Shown here piece by piece: positions 1-7,786 of a DNA stretch of 64,000 bases. The notes under the pieces were generated by a model. The model was not told where the DNA came from. It did no database searches and saw only the letters and a list, made by a program, of their open reading frames with translations. Position 1 is the stretch's first letter. Each line of letters opens with the position of its first letter. Position numbers and translations under genes: made by a program. The stretch covers positions 434,001-498,000 of the forward strand of contig NZ_WQDY01000003.1 of assembly GCF_013033355.1 (NCBI RefSeq). The letters run 5' to 3'. The stretch is from Ruegeria lacuscaerulensis. Its GTDB lineage: Bacteria > Pseudomonadota > Alphaproteobacteria > Rhodobacterales > Rhodobacteraceae.

Positions 1-227
1 GCATAAGCGCGCACCGCGCCCTCTTTGCCACCGAACTTGCGTTCGAGGTATTCGCGGCGGTCCATACCGGCATCGGGCATGTCGGGGTTCAGTTGGAACG
101 GGTGCCATTCGATAACGAACGGATGATCAGGGATCGCAGCCAATGCCTTGTCCAGGTGGGTCTTGCCGATGTAACACCACGGGCAGATCGGATCGGACAT
201 GATATCAAGCTTGACGGTCTGGGTCAT
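1..227 (-). CDS. DsbA family oxidoreductase (FrnE-like), partial
   Basis: The first 75 codons of a gene that runs off the left edge of the window. The product begins MTQTVKLDIMSDPICPWCYIG and continues into a thioredoxin-fold sequence. CPWC (residues 15-18) sits where DsbA/FrnE proteins carry their redox-active CxxC, so a thiol-disulfide oxidoreductase or isomerase of the cytoplasmic FrnE type is likely; there is no signal peptide. Its ATG overlaps the stop of the upstream acyl-CoA synthetase as ATGA (224-227), so the two are almost certainly co-transcribed and translationally coupled. The substrate cannot be told, and most of the protein lies outside the window. Confidence 0.85.
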   Translation of the reverse strand, partial: MTQTVKLDIMSDPICPWCYIGKTHLDKALAAIPDHPFVIEWHPFQLNPDMPDAGMDRREYLERKFGGKEGAVRAY

Positions 228-1741
228 GGTTGGCTCGCCTTGAAATAGGCCGGAAGCGCCCGGCGCAGGAGTTTTCCGTTGCCGCCAGTCGGAAGCTCGG
301 GCAGGTGGATGAAGGCGCGAGGTTGTTTGTACCGCGCCAGGTTGGCCTCCACATAGGTGCGCAGGACCGTCTCGTCCAGCTTTTCCGGCCCGGTGTAGAA
401 GGCTGCTATCAGGAACGTGTCCTGTTTGACCTCGACTGCGGCAGCGCCGACCTGTGTGATGCCGGGATACTGGGACAACACGGCCTCAACCTCGACAGGT
501 GACACGCGATAGCCGCCCGCGTTCATCATGTCGTCATCGCGCCCGAGATAGGTGATCTGACCGTCTATGGCCATGGCACCCTGATCGCCGGTCAGAAACC
601 AGTCACCCTGCATCCGGGCCTGTGCCTCTTCCGGGGCATTCAGATAGGTCAGCATCAAACCCGGATCATCGCGGTGAATGGCGATGGTGCCTTCCTGACC
701 CTGCGGGACTGGACCATCCGGGCCCAGGATCGCCACGCGGCGACCGGGTTGCGGTTGTCCCAGCGCCTCACCCCGTGCCGGATGGTCGGGGCTGGACGAG
801 ATGAAGGTCGAGCATTCAGACATTCCGTAGGCTTCGAACAGCTCAGTCCCTGTGGCGCGCAGCCAATGCTGGTGCAAAGTTGGCGACAGCTTTTCGCCTG
901 CGCATAAGCCGTGGCGCAATTCGGGCAAATGCAAAGTACCAGTCGATGCGACAATCTTGCGGAATACGCCCGGCGCGGCTGCAAAGATCGAGACCCTGTG
1001 GTCGCGTATCACATTTGGCAGTGAGGTAAGCTCGGTGCCGGGGTCGGGGATCAACGCGGTCGCTCCGATGGTCCAGGGGTCCATTAGCCCCGTGCCCAAG
1101 GTGTAGGTCCAGTTAAATGCACCCGCATGACAAAGTCGGTCATCATCGCGCAGCCCATACCAGCCGTCGACCATCATTTGTCGCGCCCAGATCGCACGAT
1201 GTGCATGCGCCACGGCACGCGGTTTGCCGGAAGTACCAGACGTATAGACCACATAGGCCATACGATCGGGGTCACCCATCTGGAACGCGGCGGGCGATAG
1301 GTTCCGCATCACGGCAAGGTCTGGCAGGGTGATCTGCATCGGGTGATCCGTGCATGCGACCGAGGGGTCTCGGAGCACAGCGGTGGGGTTCAGATCTTGA
1401 ATGATCTTCGCCGTCTCGGGCGCAGTCAGCTGCGACGAAGTTGGAACGGGTACAATCCCAACTGCAATCGCTCCAAGATAGGCGATTGGGAAATCAACAG
1501 TATTCCCAAGGCGCATCAACGCGATATCGCCGGGATGCAAACCGGTTTGAAGCAACCCGGCCCCTGTTCCCAGAATAGCCTGTTTGAGCGCGGCATAGGT
1601 CCAGTCCTGAGGATCATCTCCGCCGATGACGGACAAGGCCGTCTTTTCCGCCAGACGATCTGCATGACGCAACACATGGGCCGCCAGATTGAAGGGCGCG
1701 GGACAGGGCGGGGGAGGGCCTTGATCAAACACAGACAGCAT
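224..1741 (-). CDS. AMP-dependent acyl-CoA synthetase/ligase
   Basis: A 505-residue ANL-superfamily adenylating enzyme, expected to activate a carboxylate to its acyl-AMP and then the CoA thioester. Visible family motifs are the P-loop-like YTSGTSGKPRAVAHAH near residues 167-182, EAYGMSE in the middle, the GDQ/GRDDDMMNAGGYRV hinge region near residue 400, and the C-terminal Lys motif TGGNGKLLRR. Length is typical of benzoate-CoA-ligase-like or medium-chain enzymes, but the substrate cannot be read from the sequence. It is divergent from the XRE/cupin regulator at 1807, a plausible controller, and is followed by the DsbA-like gene with a 4-base overlap. Confidence 0.88.
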   Translation of the reverse strand: MLSVFDQGPPPPCPAPFNLAAHVLRHADRLAEKTALSVIGGDDPQDWTYAALKQAILGTGAGLLQTGLHPGDIALMRLGNTVDFPIAYLGAIAVGIVPVPTSSQLTAPETAKIIQDLNPTAVLRDPSVACTDHPMQITLPDLAVMRNLSPAAFQMGDPDRMAYVVYTSGTSGKPRAVAHAHRAIWARQMMVDGWYGLRDDDRLCHAGAFNWTYTLGTGLMDPWTIGATALIPDPGTELTSLPNVIRDHRVSIFAAAPGVFRKIVASTGTLHLPELRHGLCAGEKLSPTLHQHWLRATGTELFEAYGMSECSTFISSSPDHPARGEALGQPQPGRRVAILGPDGPVPQGQEGTIAIHRDDPGLMLTYLNAPEEAQARMQGDWFLTGDQGAMAIDGQITYLGRDDDMMNAGGYRVSPVEVEAVLSQYPGITQVGAAAVEVKQDTFLIAAFYTGPEKLDETVLRTYVEANLARYKQPRAFIHLPELPTGGNGKLLRRALPAYFKASQP

Positions 1742-1770
1742 GGGCCTTGGCTAACGTGACGACTGCCGCG

Positions 1771-1799
1771 TTGCAAGCGGGACAGCCTGCCCCTATAGA
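1771..1799 (+). promoter_or_regulatory. Candidate sigma-70 promoter of the XRE regulator
   Basis: TTGCAA (1771-1776), a 17-base spacer and TATAGA (1794-1799) form a plausible promoter. Initiation about 7 bases downstream would fall at or next to the ATG at 1807, so the regulator may have a leaderless mRNA. No Shine-Dalgarno sequence is seen before that ATG. This is inference from spacing only. Confidence 0.45.
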
Positions 1800-1806
1800 A
1801 TGACGC

Positions 1807-2430
1807 ATGAGCAAAGAAGACCAGACATCGCTGATCCGCATCGCGCGCGAAACCGGAGAACACACGGAACTAGAGCCGCTAGACCTGGGTGCCCGTGTGC
1901 GCGAATTACGTAAGGCGCGCAGCTGGACGCTGGAACAGGCGGCCACGCAGGCGGGGCTGGCGCGATCGACGCTTAGCAAGATCGAGAACGGGCAAATGTC
2001 CCCTACCTATGACGCTCTGAAAAAACTGGCTGTAGGGTTGGAGATTTCGGTGCCTCAGCTGTTCACGCCTCCGCAGCGCGAACAGGTGATCGGGCGGATG
2101 TCAGTCACGCGGATGGGCGAGGGCGCGGCACACCCGACCACGACCTATGAGCATGAGTTGCTGGCCGAAACGCTGACAAAGAAGCAGATGCTCCCTTACC
2201 GCGCCCGCGTTCGTGCCCGGTCAATGGATGAATTCGACGGCTGGGTGCGTCATGACGGTGAAGAATTTCTGTATGTGCTGACTGGGGTAGTGCGGCTGTA
2301 TACGGAATTCTATGAACCGGTCGAAATGCGCCGTGGCGACAGCGCTTATTACGACGGCAGCATGGGGCACAACGTCGTATCTGTCAGTGATGAGGACGCG
2401 ATGATCCTTTGGGTGACGTCACTTGCCTAG
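1807..2430 (+). CDS. XRE family transcriptional regulator with cupin sensor domain
   Basis: A 207-residue one-component regulator. An HTH of the XRE/Cro type occupies roughly residues 28-85 (ELRKARSWTLEQAATQAGLA followed by STLSKIENGQMSPTYDALKKL). A C-terminal cupin_2 domain occupies about 130-205 (HDGEEFLYVLTGVVRLYTE, then RRGDSAYYDGSMGHNV). This layout is that of small-molecule-sensing repressors of amino-acid or organic-acid catabolism. It lies 65 bases from the divergent acyl-CoA synthetase, which it may control. Its 3' end overlaps the convergent small gene at 2419 by 12 bases. The ligand is unknown. Confidence 0.9.
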   Translation: MSKEDQTSLIRIARETGEHTELEPLDLGARVRELRKARSWTLEQAATQAGLARSTLSKIENGQMSPTYDALKKLAVGLEISVPQLFTPPQREQVIGRMSVTRMGEGAAHPTTTYEHELLAETLTKKQMLPYRARVRARSMDEFDGWVRHDGEEFLYVLTGVVRLYTEFYEPVEMRRGDSAYYDGSMGHNVVSVSDEDAMILWVTSLA

Positions 2431-2655
2431 CCCGCGACTGAACTCGCGGTTCAGTCCTTCGGTGAACAGGAAGTCTTCCAGCTCTTCCCGAGCTTCATTT
2501 ACGGTCAGGTGGTGGCGCTTGGCCAGATAGGCTTCAAATCCCTTGCGATCTTTGCTGAGTTGCGTCTTGTCCTGTTCGCGCAGGTTCGGAAAACGCCGTT
2601 TTGCCCGCGCGTACATCGCATCCCAGTCTTGCGTCAGGTCAGTCCAGTTCAACAT
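2419..2655 (-). CDS. Small conserved-type hypothetical protein (78 aa)
   Basis: A 78-residue charged, soluble, helical protein (MLNWTDLTQDWDAMYARAKR at the start) with no signal peptide or membrane segment. The WDAMYARAKRRFP...YLAKRHHLTVNEAREELEDF pattern is loosely reminiscent of CsbD-like stress proteins (a W-rich N-terminus and a short helix-turn-helix ending in an acidic helix), but I do not claim membership. It converges on the XRE regulator with a 12-base overlap of 3' ends. The function is not known. Confidence 0.65.
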   Translation of the reverse strand: MLNWTDLTQDWDAMYARAKRRFPNLREQDKTQLSKDRKGFEAYLAKRHHLTVNEAREELEDFLFTEGLNREFSRGLGK

Positions 2656-3123
2656 CTGTTCGCATCCCGTTTTTCAGGTTCCATCGCTGCCCGGCCTTCC
2701 AATAGGTTACGAAGGGGGGGCTGCGCGGGTCGCATGACAAAATGTCGCACCCTGAGGGTGCTTTGGGCGCAATACAAAAAAGCTCGTTGCAGGCAAACCG
2801 CAACGGGCCGACGGACCGGTGTTTGGAGTGAGTGGAGGCTGGTCCGTGATTGTTGTGCGCCGCGCGGCAGGTGGAACGTTATGGTATTAAAAACAAATGA
2901 ATATTATGGCCGCGCGAAGCGTATCTCTGTCAAAAGGCTACAACGCAAAGATGTATTTCGTAAAGGTATTTCTGCGATTGTCGTAAATATGATGAAAACC
3001 AAAGGCATACGCAGCTTTTGGTGGCTGGCAGTCTGCAACACACACCATGTAGGGAATGTTGCAGTTTGTGCTGATTTCCGCCGAGGGCCTTTTCTGACCT
3101 TCAGGTGCCAGAGTTGAAAGCCG
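2656..3123. other. Intergenic region, no firm gene
   Basis: About 470 bases between the small gene at 2655 and the stop of the peptide-binding protein. It holds a short perfect stem-loop, GCACCC-TGA-GGGTGC at 2747-2761, without a T-tract, and becomes AT-rich from about 2880. The only ORF with a reasonable ribosome binding site is described separately (2881-3117). No terminator for the convergent peptide-binding gene is evident. Confidence 0.6.
2881..3117 (+). CDS. Possible small basic protein (78 aa), doubtful
   Basis: An ATG at 2881 preceded by AGGTGG (2870-2875, about 5 bases away) opens a 78-codon frame. It encodes a very basic peptide (starts MVLKTNEYYGRAKRISVKRL) with several Cys and Trp residues near the C-terminus. 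Composition is more AT-rich than the neighbours, which could mean recent acquisition or simply non-coding sequence. I recognise no family, and the end abuts the stop of the convergent gene at 3124. Chance occurrence is quite possible. Confidence 0.2.
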   Translation: MVLKTNEYYGRAKRISVKRLQRKDVFRKGISAIVVNMMKTKGIRSFWWLAVCNTHHVGNVAVCADFRRGPFLTFRCQS

Positions 3124-4938
3124 CTAGGGCTCGTACCACCAAACCTGAGGCATGTACTCCGGCCCGTCGCCGTAGATTGGCAGGACCTCTGGCTGCTTCA
3201 ACTCTTTGGCATGCGCAATACGCCCGACATCGAAGTTCCAAATTGGAATGACATAACGGCCAGCGGTCAGAACCCGATCCAACGCCCGTGTGGCGGCCAC
3301 GAAGTCCTCGCGACTTTCTGATGCCAGCATAGCGTCGATCAACCCGTCGACAGCAGGTGACGCCACCCCCATCAGGTTGCGTGTTCCTTGCGAGTCGGCA
3401 TTGTCGCTACCCCAGTACAAGCGTTGTTCATTGCCGGGCGACAACGACAGCGCTCGGCGGAAGAAAGTTATGTCGAAATCCAGATCGCCAGTTCGTCCAG
3501 TGAACTGAGCGCTGTCGACTTGTTCGATGTTGACCTGAATCCCAAGGCGTTCCAGTGCGCGGGAATAGATTTCGATTGCGGTCTCACCCTCGCTGTCGCC
3601 TTGTTGCAAGAGGACGTTAAGTGTGAATGGCTTACCTTCCGCGTTGCGCAGCAGTCCATTTTGAATGGTCCACCCAGCTTCGGCAAGCAATTGGGATGCT
3701 TTGCGGATATTGGCCCTGTTGCGCGCGGATCCGTCGCTTTCGGGCAGCGAATACCCTTCAACGGTGCCTGGCAGCAAATCCTCCTCGAATTGCAGCAAAA
3801 GCTCCTCAACCCGCCCCGTCGCAGCGCCGGGTTGCATGGCCAATTCCGAGCCTGAGAAATACGAAGTGATCCTTGGTTGGGCGCCGCCAGTGATTGTGTC
3901 GTTGATGAACTCGAAGTTGAACGCCAGCATCAATGCCTCGCGTACACGCCAATCGTCAAACGGCGCTTTGCGTGTATTTATCACAAACCCTGTCATTCCT
4001 GAGGGCTTGCCGTGGGGGATCTCGGTCTTGATGACATCTCCACGCTGAATTGCCGGGAATGTATATTGCGTGTCCCACTTGTCCGCGTTGAACTCGCGAA
4101 CGGCGGTCAGTTCTCCGGCCTTGAAGGCTTCGAACAGGACAGTCCCGTCGCCATAGAACTCAATCCGTATTTCATCCAAGTTCATCGTGCCGCGGCGGAA
4201 GGGAATATCTGCCCCCCAGTAGTCTGGATTGCGACGCAGGTTCACGTAGCGGCCAGCCTCATAGCTGTCGACCAAATACGGTCCGGTTCCTAGGGGAATG
4301 TCTTGCAATGGGGCATTCGCGAAATCCTTTCCCTCCCACTGCGCTTTTTGAAGGATAGGTCTCAGACCGGCGATCAGGGCCAATTCGCGATCGGGTTCAT
4401 TGAAGTTGATCCTGACAGAGCGGGGGCCGGTCCGTTCGATACTGTCTATTTTGCCCCACAAGCCGCGATAGCGCAGGTGACCTTCAGTTCCCAATATCTC
4501 ATACGACCAGATGACATCGTCGATCGTGACCGATGTTCCATCCGAGAAGCGAGCGTCTTCGCGCAGCGTAAATTCGACCCAAGAGCGGTCCGGCGCAGTG
4601 TCGACTGATTCGGCTAACAAACCGTAAAGAGTGAAAGGTTCGTCCCAAGAACGTCCCATTAGGCTTTCATGGGTCCAAAATCGCAATTGCCAAGGGGAGG
4701 TCCCTTTTTGCACAAACGGGTTCAAACTGTTATAGCCGCCGGTATTCCCGAAAACGACTTTGCCGCCTTTGGGCGCGTCTGGATTAGCATAGGGCAAAGA
4801 CACAAAATCCGGTGGTAGTGCCGGGTCGCCGTACATAGCTATGCCATGGGCCGATTCTGCATTGCCTGACGCGGCGGCAAAAACAATAGTGATTCCCGTG
4901 ATCACAAGGCGAAAGGGACGAAGAAAATCGGGGCTCAT
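3124..4938 (-). CDS. Extracellular solute-binding protein family 5 (peptide/oligopeptide ABC transport)
   Basis: A 604-residue periplasmic binding protein of the SBP_bac_5 (OppA/DppA) type. An N-terminal signal peptide (hydrophobic about residues 9-25, small residues around AASGNAESA) precedes the mature protein. Typical stretches are KGGKVVFGNTGGYNSLNPFV, FTLREDARFSDGTSVTIDDV, IPLGTGPYLV and VREALMLAFNFEF. The family captures peptides or similar substrates for an ABC importer. No permease or ATPase gene is adjacent: the next gene upstream is far and on the other strand. It is therefore a solitary binding protein here, possibly working with a transporter encoded elsewhere. The start is supported by the signal peptide. 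Confidence 0.9.
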   Translation of the reverse strand: MSPDFLRPFRLVITGITIVFAAASGNAESAHGIAMYGDPALPPDFVSLPYANPDAPKGGKVVFGNTGGYNSLNPFVQKGTSPWQLRFWTHESLMGRSWDEPFTLYGLLAESVDTAPDRSWVEFTLREDARFSDGTSVTIDDVIWSYEILGTEGHLRYRGLWGKIDSIERTGPRSVRINFNEPDRELALIAGLRPILQKAQWEGKDFANAPLQDIPLGTGPYLVDSYEAGRYVNLRRNPDYWGADIPFRRGTMNLDEIRIEFYGDGTVLFEAFKAGELTAVREFNADKWDTQYTFPAIQRGDVIKTEIPHGKPSGMTGFVINTRKAPFDDWRVREALMLAFNFEFINDTITGGAQPRITSYFSGSELAMQPGAATGRVEELLLQFEEDLLPGTVEGYSLPESDGSARNRANIRKASQLLAEAGWTIQNGLLRNAEGKPFTLNVLLQQGDSEGETAIEIYSRALERLGIQVNIEQVDSAQFTGRTGDLDFDITFFRRALSLSPGNEQRLYWGSDNADSQGTRNLMGVASPAVDGLIDAMLASESREDFVAATRALDRVLTAGRYVIPIWNFDVGRIAHAKELKQPEVLPIYGDGPEYMPQVWWYEP

Positions 4939-5016
4939 TTTGGAAACAATCCTGCTCTGGCCTTATTTTGTTGGGATTCATCGTACCGATGATTTTTCTT
5001 ATTATCAAACTTTTAG

Positions 5017-5046
5017 CTTGGACGAAGGCGTGGAATTGCTTATAAA
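5017..5046 (+). promoter_or_regulatory. Candidate RpoH-type promoter of an intergenic small RNA
   Basis: CTTG (5017-5020), 18 bases, then CTTATAA (5039-5045) fits the alphaproteobacterial heat-shock/oxidative-stress sigma (RpoH) pattern CTTG-N17/18-CYTATNT except for the last base. The same DNA can be read as a weaker TTGGAC-N17-TATAAA sigma-70 promoter. It points toward the hairpin and terminator at 5063-5128, not toward a protein gene. Confidence 0.5.
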
Positions 5047-5052
5047 GGGTGC

Positions 5053-5128
5053 ACTGCTCGATAGGTTTCTTGCCTGTATGAAACCTGCCTCAATAACTTA
5101 ACGCCCGCTTCGTGCGGGCGTTTTTTTT
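5053..5128 (+). ncRNA. Candidate small RNA (about 75 nt)
   Basis: Between the divergent starts of the peptide-binding protein and bdhA lies a self-contained transcription unit: the promoter described at 5017-5046, a 7-bp stem AGGTTTC/GAAACCT (5063-5069 with 5080-5086, 10-base loop), a single-stranded stretch, and a classic intrinsic terminator. No convincing ORF fits in it and the upstream gene runs the other way, so the terminator cannot belong to a protein gene. The predicted transcript start (about 5053) and function are inferred. It does not carry the CCUCCUCCC motif of the CcsR stress sRNA family that I would have looked for. Confidence 0.5.
5101..5128 (+). terminator. Intrinsic terminator of the candidate sRNA
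   Basis: CGCCCGC (5102-5108), loop TTCGT, GCGGGCG (5114-5120), followed directly by eight T (5121-5128). The T-tract places its direction on the plus strand. Confidence 0.9.
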
Positions 5129-5230
5129 GGGCGGTATGCATGTCTGAAACTAAGCTTCGATGTTTCTCGTTCCCTTTGCAGGTGCAGCATGGCACTGTGC
5201 GCCCAAAGTGGTTTGCAAGGGAGAGGCGGC

Positions 5231-6004
5231 ATGAGCCTGACGGGAAAAACGGCGATTATCACGGGGTCGAATTCTGGTATCGGACTTGGCGTCGCGCGCG
5301 AGCTGGCCAAGGCCGGGGCGAATGTGGTTTTGAACTCGTTCACCGACAGGGATGAAGACCATGCCCTAGCCGAAGAGATTTCAAAAGAGACCGGTACAAA
5401 GGCGCGCTACATTCAAGCTGATATGTCCAAAGGTGATGAGTGCCGCGCCCTGATCGAGCAGTCCGGGGCCTGCGATATTCTGGTCAACAATGCCGGCATT
5501 CAGCACGTCGCACCGATTGATCAGTTCCCGGTCGACAAGTGGGACGCAATCATCGCGATCAATATGAACTCGGCCTTTCATACAACTGCTGCGGCGCTGC
5601 CGATGATGCGGCAGGCAGGGTGGGGGCGTGTCGTCAATATCGCCTCGGCTCATGGCCTGACGGCCTCGCCTTTCAAAGCGGCCTATGTGGCGGCCAAGCA
5701 TGGGGTTGTGGGTATGACCAAGACGGTTGCCTTGGAGACGGCGCAGGAGCCGATCACCTGCAACGCTGTCTGTCCTGGCTATGTGCTGACGCCTCTGGTC
5801 GAGGCGCAAATCCCTGATACGATGAAGGAATACAACATGAGCCGAGAGGACGTGATCAAAAACGTCATGTTGCAGCGCCAGCCATCCAAAGAGTTTGCGA
5901 CGGTCGAACAGCTTGGCGGAACGGTGCAATTCCTATGCTCGGACGCGGCGGCGCAGATCACGGGGACAACGATTTCTGTGGATGGCGGCTGGACCGCGCT
6001 CTGA
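5231..6004 (+). CDS. bdhA: 3-hydroxybutyrate dehydrogenase
   Basis: A 257-residue classical short-chain dehydrogenase that interconverts (R)-3-hydroxybutyrate and acetoacetate with NAD, in polyhydroxybutyrate and ketone-body metabolism. Visible are the nucleotide-binding TGSNSGIG (residues about 11-18), NNAGIQHVAPI, the catalytic Ser in NIASAHG, YVAAKHG (catalytic Tyr and Lys), CPGYVLTPL after the active site, and SVDGGWTAL at the C-terminus; these last blocks are characteristic of BdhA. The ATG at 5231 with GGGAGAGG just upstream is preferred over the in-frame ATG at 5189. The patatin-like gene follows 15 bases later, probably in the same operon. Confidence 0.92.
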   Translation: MSLTGKTAIITGSNSGIGLGVARELAKAGANVVLNSFTDRDEDHALAEEISKETGTKARYIQADMSKGDECRALIEQSGACDILVNNAGIQHVAPIDQFPVDKWDAIIAINMNSAFHTTAAALPMMRQAGWGRVVNIASAHGLTASPFKAAYVAAKHGVVGMTKTVALETAQEPITCNAVCPGYVLTPLVEAQIPDTMKEYNMSREDVIKNVMLQRQPSKEFATVEQLGGTVQFLCSDAAAQITGTTISVDGGWTAL

Positions 6005-6019
6005 GTCAGGAGTTTTTCG

Positions 6020-7045
6020 GTGAAACGCATCAATCTGGCTTTGCAAGGCGGTGGCGCGCACGGGGCGTTTACCTGGGGCGTGTTGGATCGGATTCTGGAT
6101 GAAGAGGATATCGAGGTTGCGGCGATCACCGGAACCTCGGCCGGGGCGCTGAACGGGGCGGCGTTCAAGTCTGGCATGGTGCGTGATGGCCGCGACGGGG
6201 CGCGTGCCAACTTGAACGGATTGTGGGAGCGGATGGGCGCTGTGGGCGACATGCGGTTGGCCAACTGGATGCAAGCGATTGAACCCGCTCAGGTCGCGCA
6301 GGCGATGGAATATTCGCTGCCCTTTTCCGTGGGCGATGCGTGGTCGCGGCTGGTTTCGCCCTATGCCTACGGCCCGTTCTACCGCAATCCGCTGGAGCCT
6401 GTGGTCGACCGATTCAATTTCGATCAGGTCTGTGCGGATGAAGGCCCGCGCCTTCATGTCTGCGCCACTTGTGTACGCAGCGGCAAGATTCGTGTTTTTA
6501 CGGGGGATGAGATTTCAACCGACGCGATTTTGGCCTCGGCCTGTTTGCCGACGCTGTTTCAGGCGGTTGAAATCTTTGATCCCAAATCGGGCCGGACCGA
6601 AGCCTATTGGGATGGGGGATACACCGGCAATCCGGCGCTGTATCCTTTGTTCAACAAAGACCTGCCAGATGACGTAGTGATCGTGAATATCAACCCGCTG
6701 GAGCGCGACGAGGTACCGAAGACCCCACAGCAAATCCAGAACCGGGTCATTGAGATCAGCTTCAACTCATCTCTGTTCCGAGAGCTGCGCGCGATCAGTT
6801 TCGTGCAGCGCCTGCTGGCCGAGGGCAAGCTGCAAGCGGGTGAGATGAGCCGCGTTCTGGTCCATATGATTGCCGATGACGACTTGATGAACGATCTGTC
6901 GGTGGCGACCAAGACGGTGCCGAACCCGGTGATCCTGCACAAATTGAAAGAGGCCGGGCGCAGGGCAGCTGATCGTTTTCTGGTCGATCACAAGGGTGAT
7001 CTGGGTCAGAAAAGTACTGTAAACCTGCCCGAAATGTTTAGCTGA
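6020..7045 (+). CDS. Patatin-like phospholipase family protein
   Basis: A 341-residue patatin-family serine hydrolase beginning at GTG (6020) with CAGGAG about 8 bases upstream. The oxyanion motif QGGGAHG is at residues about 9-15, the nucleophile elbow GTSAGALNG near 40, and the catalytic DGG (WDGGYTGNPAL) near 200: the complete Ser-Asp dyad set. The family hydrolyses acyl esters of lipids. Its position directly behind bdhA suggests a link to polyhydroxybutyrate or acyl metabolism, but this is inference. There is no signal peptide. The stop abuts that of the convergent DUF502 gene (TGATCA at 7043-7048). Confidence 0.88.
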   Translation: MKRINLALQGGGAHGAFTWGVLDRILDEEDIEVAAITGTSAGALNGAAFKSGMVRDGRDGARANLNGLWERMGAVGDMRLANWMQAIEPAQVAQAMEYSLPFSVGDAWSRLVSPYAYGPFYRNPLEPVVDRFNFDQVCADEGPRLHVCATCVRSGKIRVFTGDEISTDAILASACLPTLFQAVEIFDPKSGRTEAYWDGGYTGNPALYPLFNKDLPDDVVIVNINPLERDEVPKTPQQIQNRVIEISFNSSLFRELRAISFVQRLLAEGKLQAGEMSRVLVHMIADDDLMNDLSVATKTVPNPVILHKLKEAGRRAADRFLVDHKGDLGQKSTVNLPEMFS

Positions 7046-7723
7046 TCACTCTGGCGGCTGGGTCGGGTCTTTGTCATTCGGATAAACCAGCCCGGCCGAG
7101 ATCACCAGTTTGGCAGCGTCCTCGATTGACATGTCCAACAGGATCACATCCTCTTCGGGGAAGAACAGCAAAAAGCCCGAGGTCGGGTTAGGCGTGGTTG
7201 GGACAAAAATGCTCAGCAAGTTGCCGCCGGTCTCGGCGCGGTCGTTGACTTCGCCCCGGGCCGTGGTCGAGACGAAGCCAATCGCCCAGATGCCCCGGCG
7301 GGGATATTGGATCAGGCAGGCTTTCTCGAAAGAGCGTTCAGTCTGGGCAAAGACCGTCTCTGAAATCTGCTTGATCCCTGAATAGACCGAGCGCACCACA
7401 GGCATCCGGTTCACAAGGCTTTCGGCGAAATGGATCAGCGAGCGGCCCAGAATGCCTTTGGCGATCCAGCCGACCAGCACCGTGAAGATCAGGAAGATCA
7501 CCACGCCCACGCCGCGCAGGTTGACCCCCACATATTCGGATGGCTGGAATTTCTGTGGGATCAGCGGCAGGACCGCGCTGTCGATCCAGCCCACGACGGA
7601 CCAGATAAGCCAGATGGTCAGCCAAACCGGCGCAATGACAACTATGCCCGTCAGGAATGACGCGCGCAGCCGGGAAAACAGGCCCGGTCGGCGGTGAGGT
7701 TCTTCGTCAAAGGGCGTGTTCAT
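7046..7723 (-). CDS. DUF502 domain-containing membrane protein
   Basis: A 225-residue integral membrane protein with two hydrophobic segments (about residues 20-45 and 73-95: ASFLTGIVVIAPVWLTIWLI and VGVVIFLIFTVLVGWIAKG). A soluble domain follows, with the DUF502 features NRMPVVRSVYSGIKQI, IQYPRRGIWAIGFVS and FVPTTPNPTSGFLLFFP. The function of the family is not established. It lies 63 bases downstream of psuG on the same strand and may be the last gene of that unit. Confidence 0.88.
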   Translation of the reverse strand: MNTPFDEEPHRRPGLFSRLRASFLTGIVVIAPVWLTIWLIWSVVGWIDSAVLPLIPQKFQPSEYVGVNLRGVGVVIFLIFTVLVGWIAKGILGRSLIHFAESLVNRMPVVRSVYSGIKQISETVFAQTERSFEKACLIQYPRRGIWAIGFVSTTARGEVNDRAETGGNLLSIFVPTTPNPTSGFLLFFPEEDVILLDMSIEDAAKLVISAGLVYPNDKDPTQPPE

Positions 7724-7786
7724 TGCGGTCCTGAGTGATTTGCCGATTTAGTTAAGCAGTCCGGGGCCTTGGTACAATAGCTTTGC

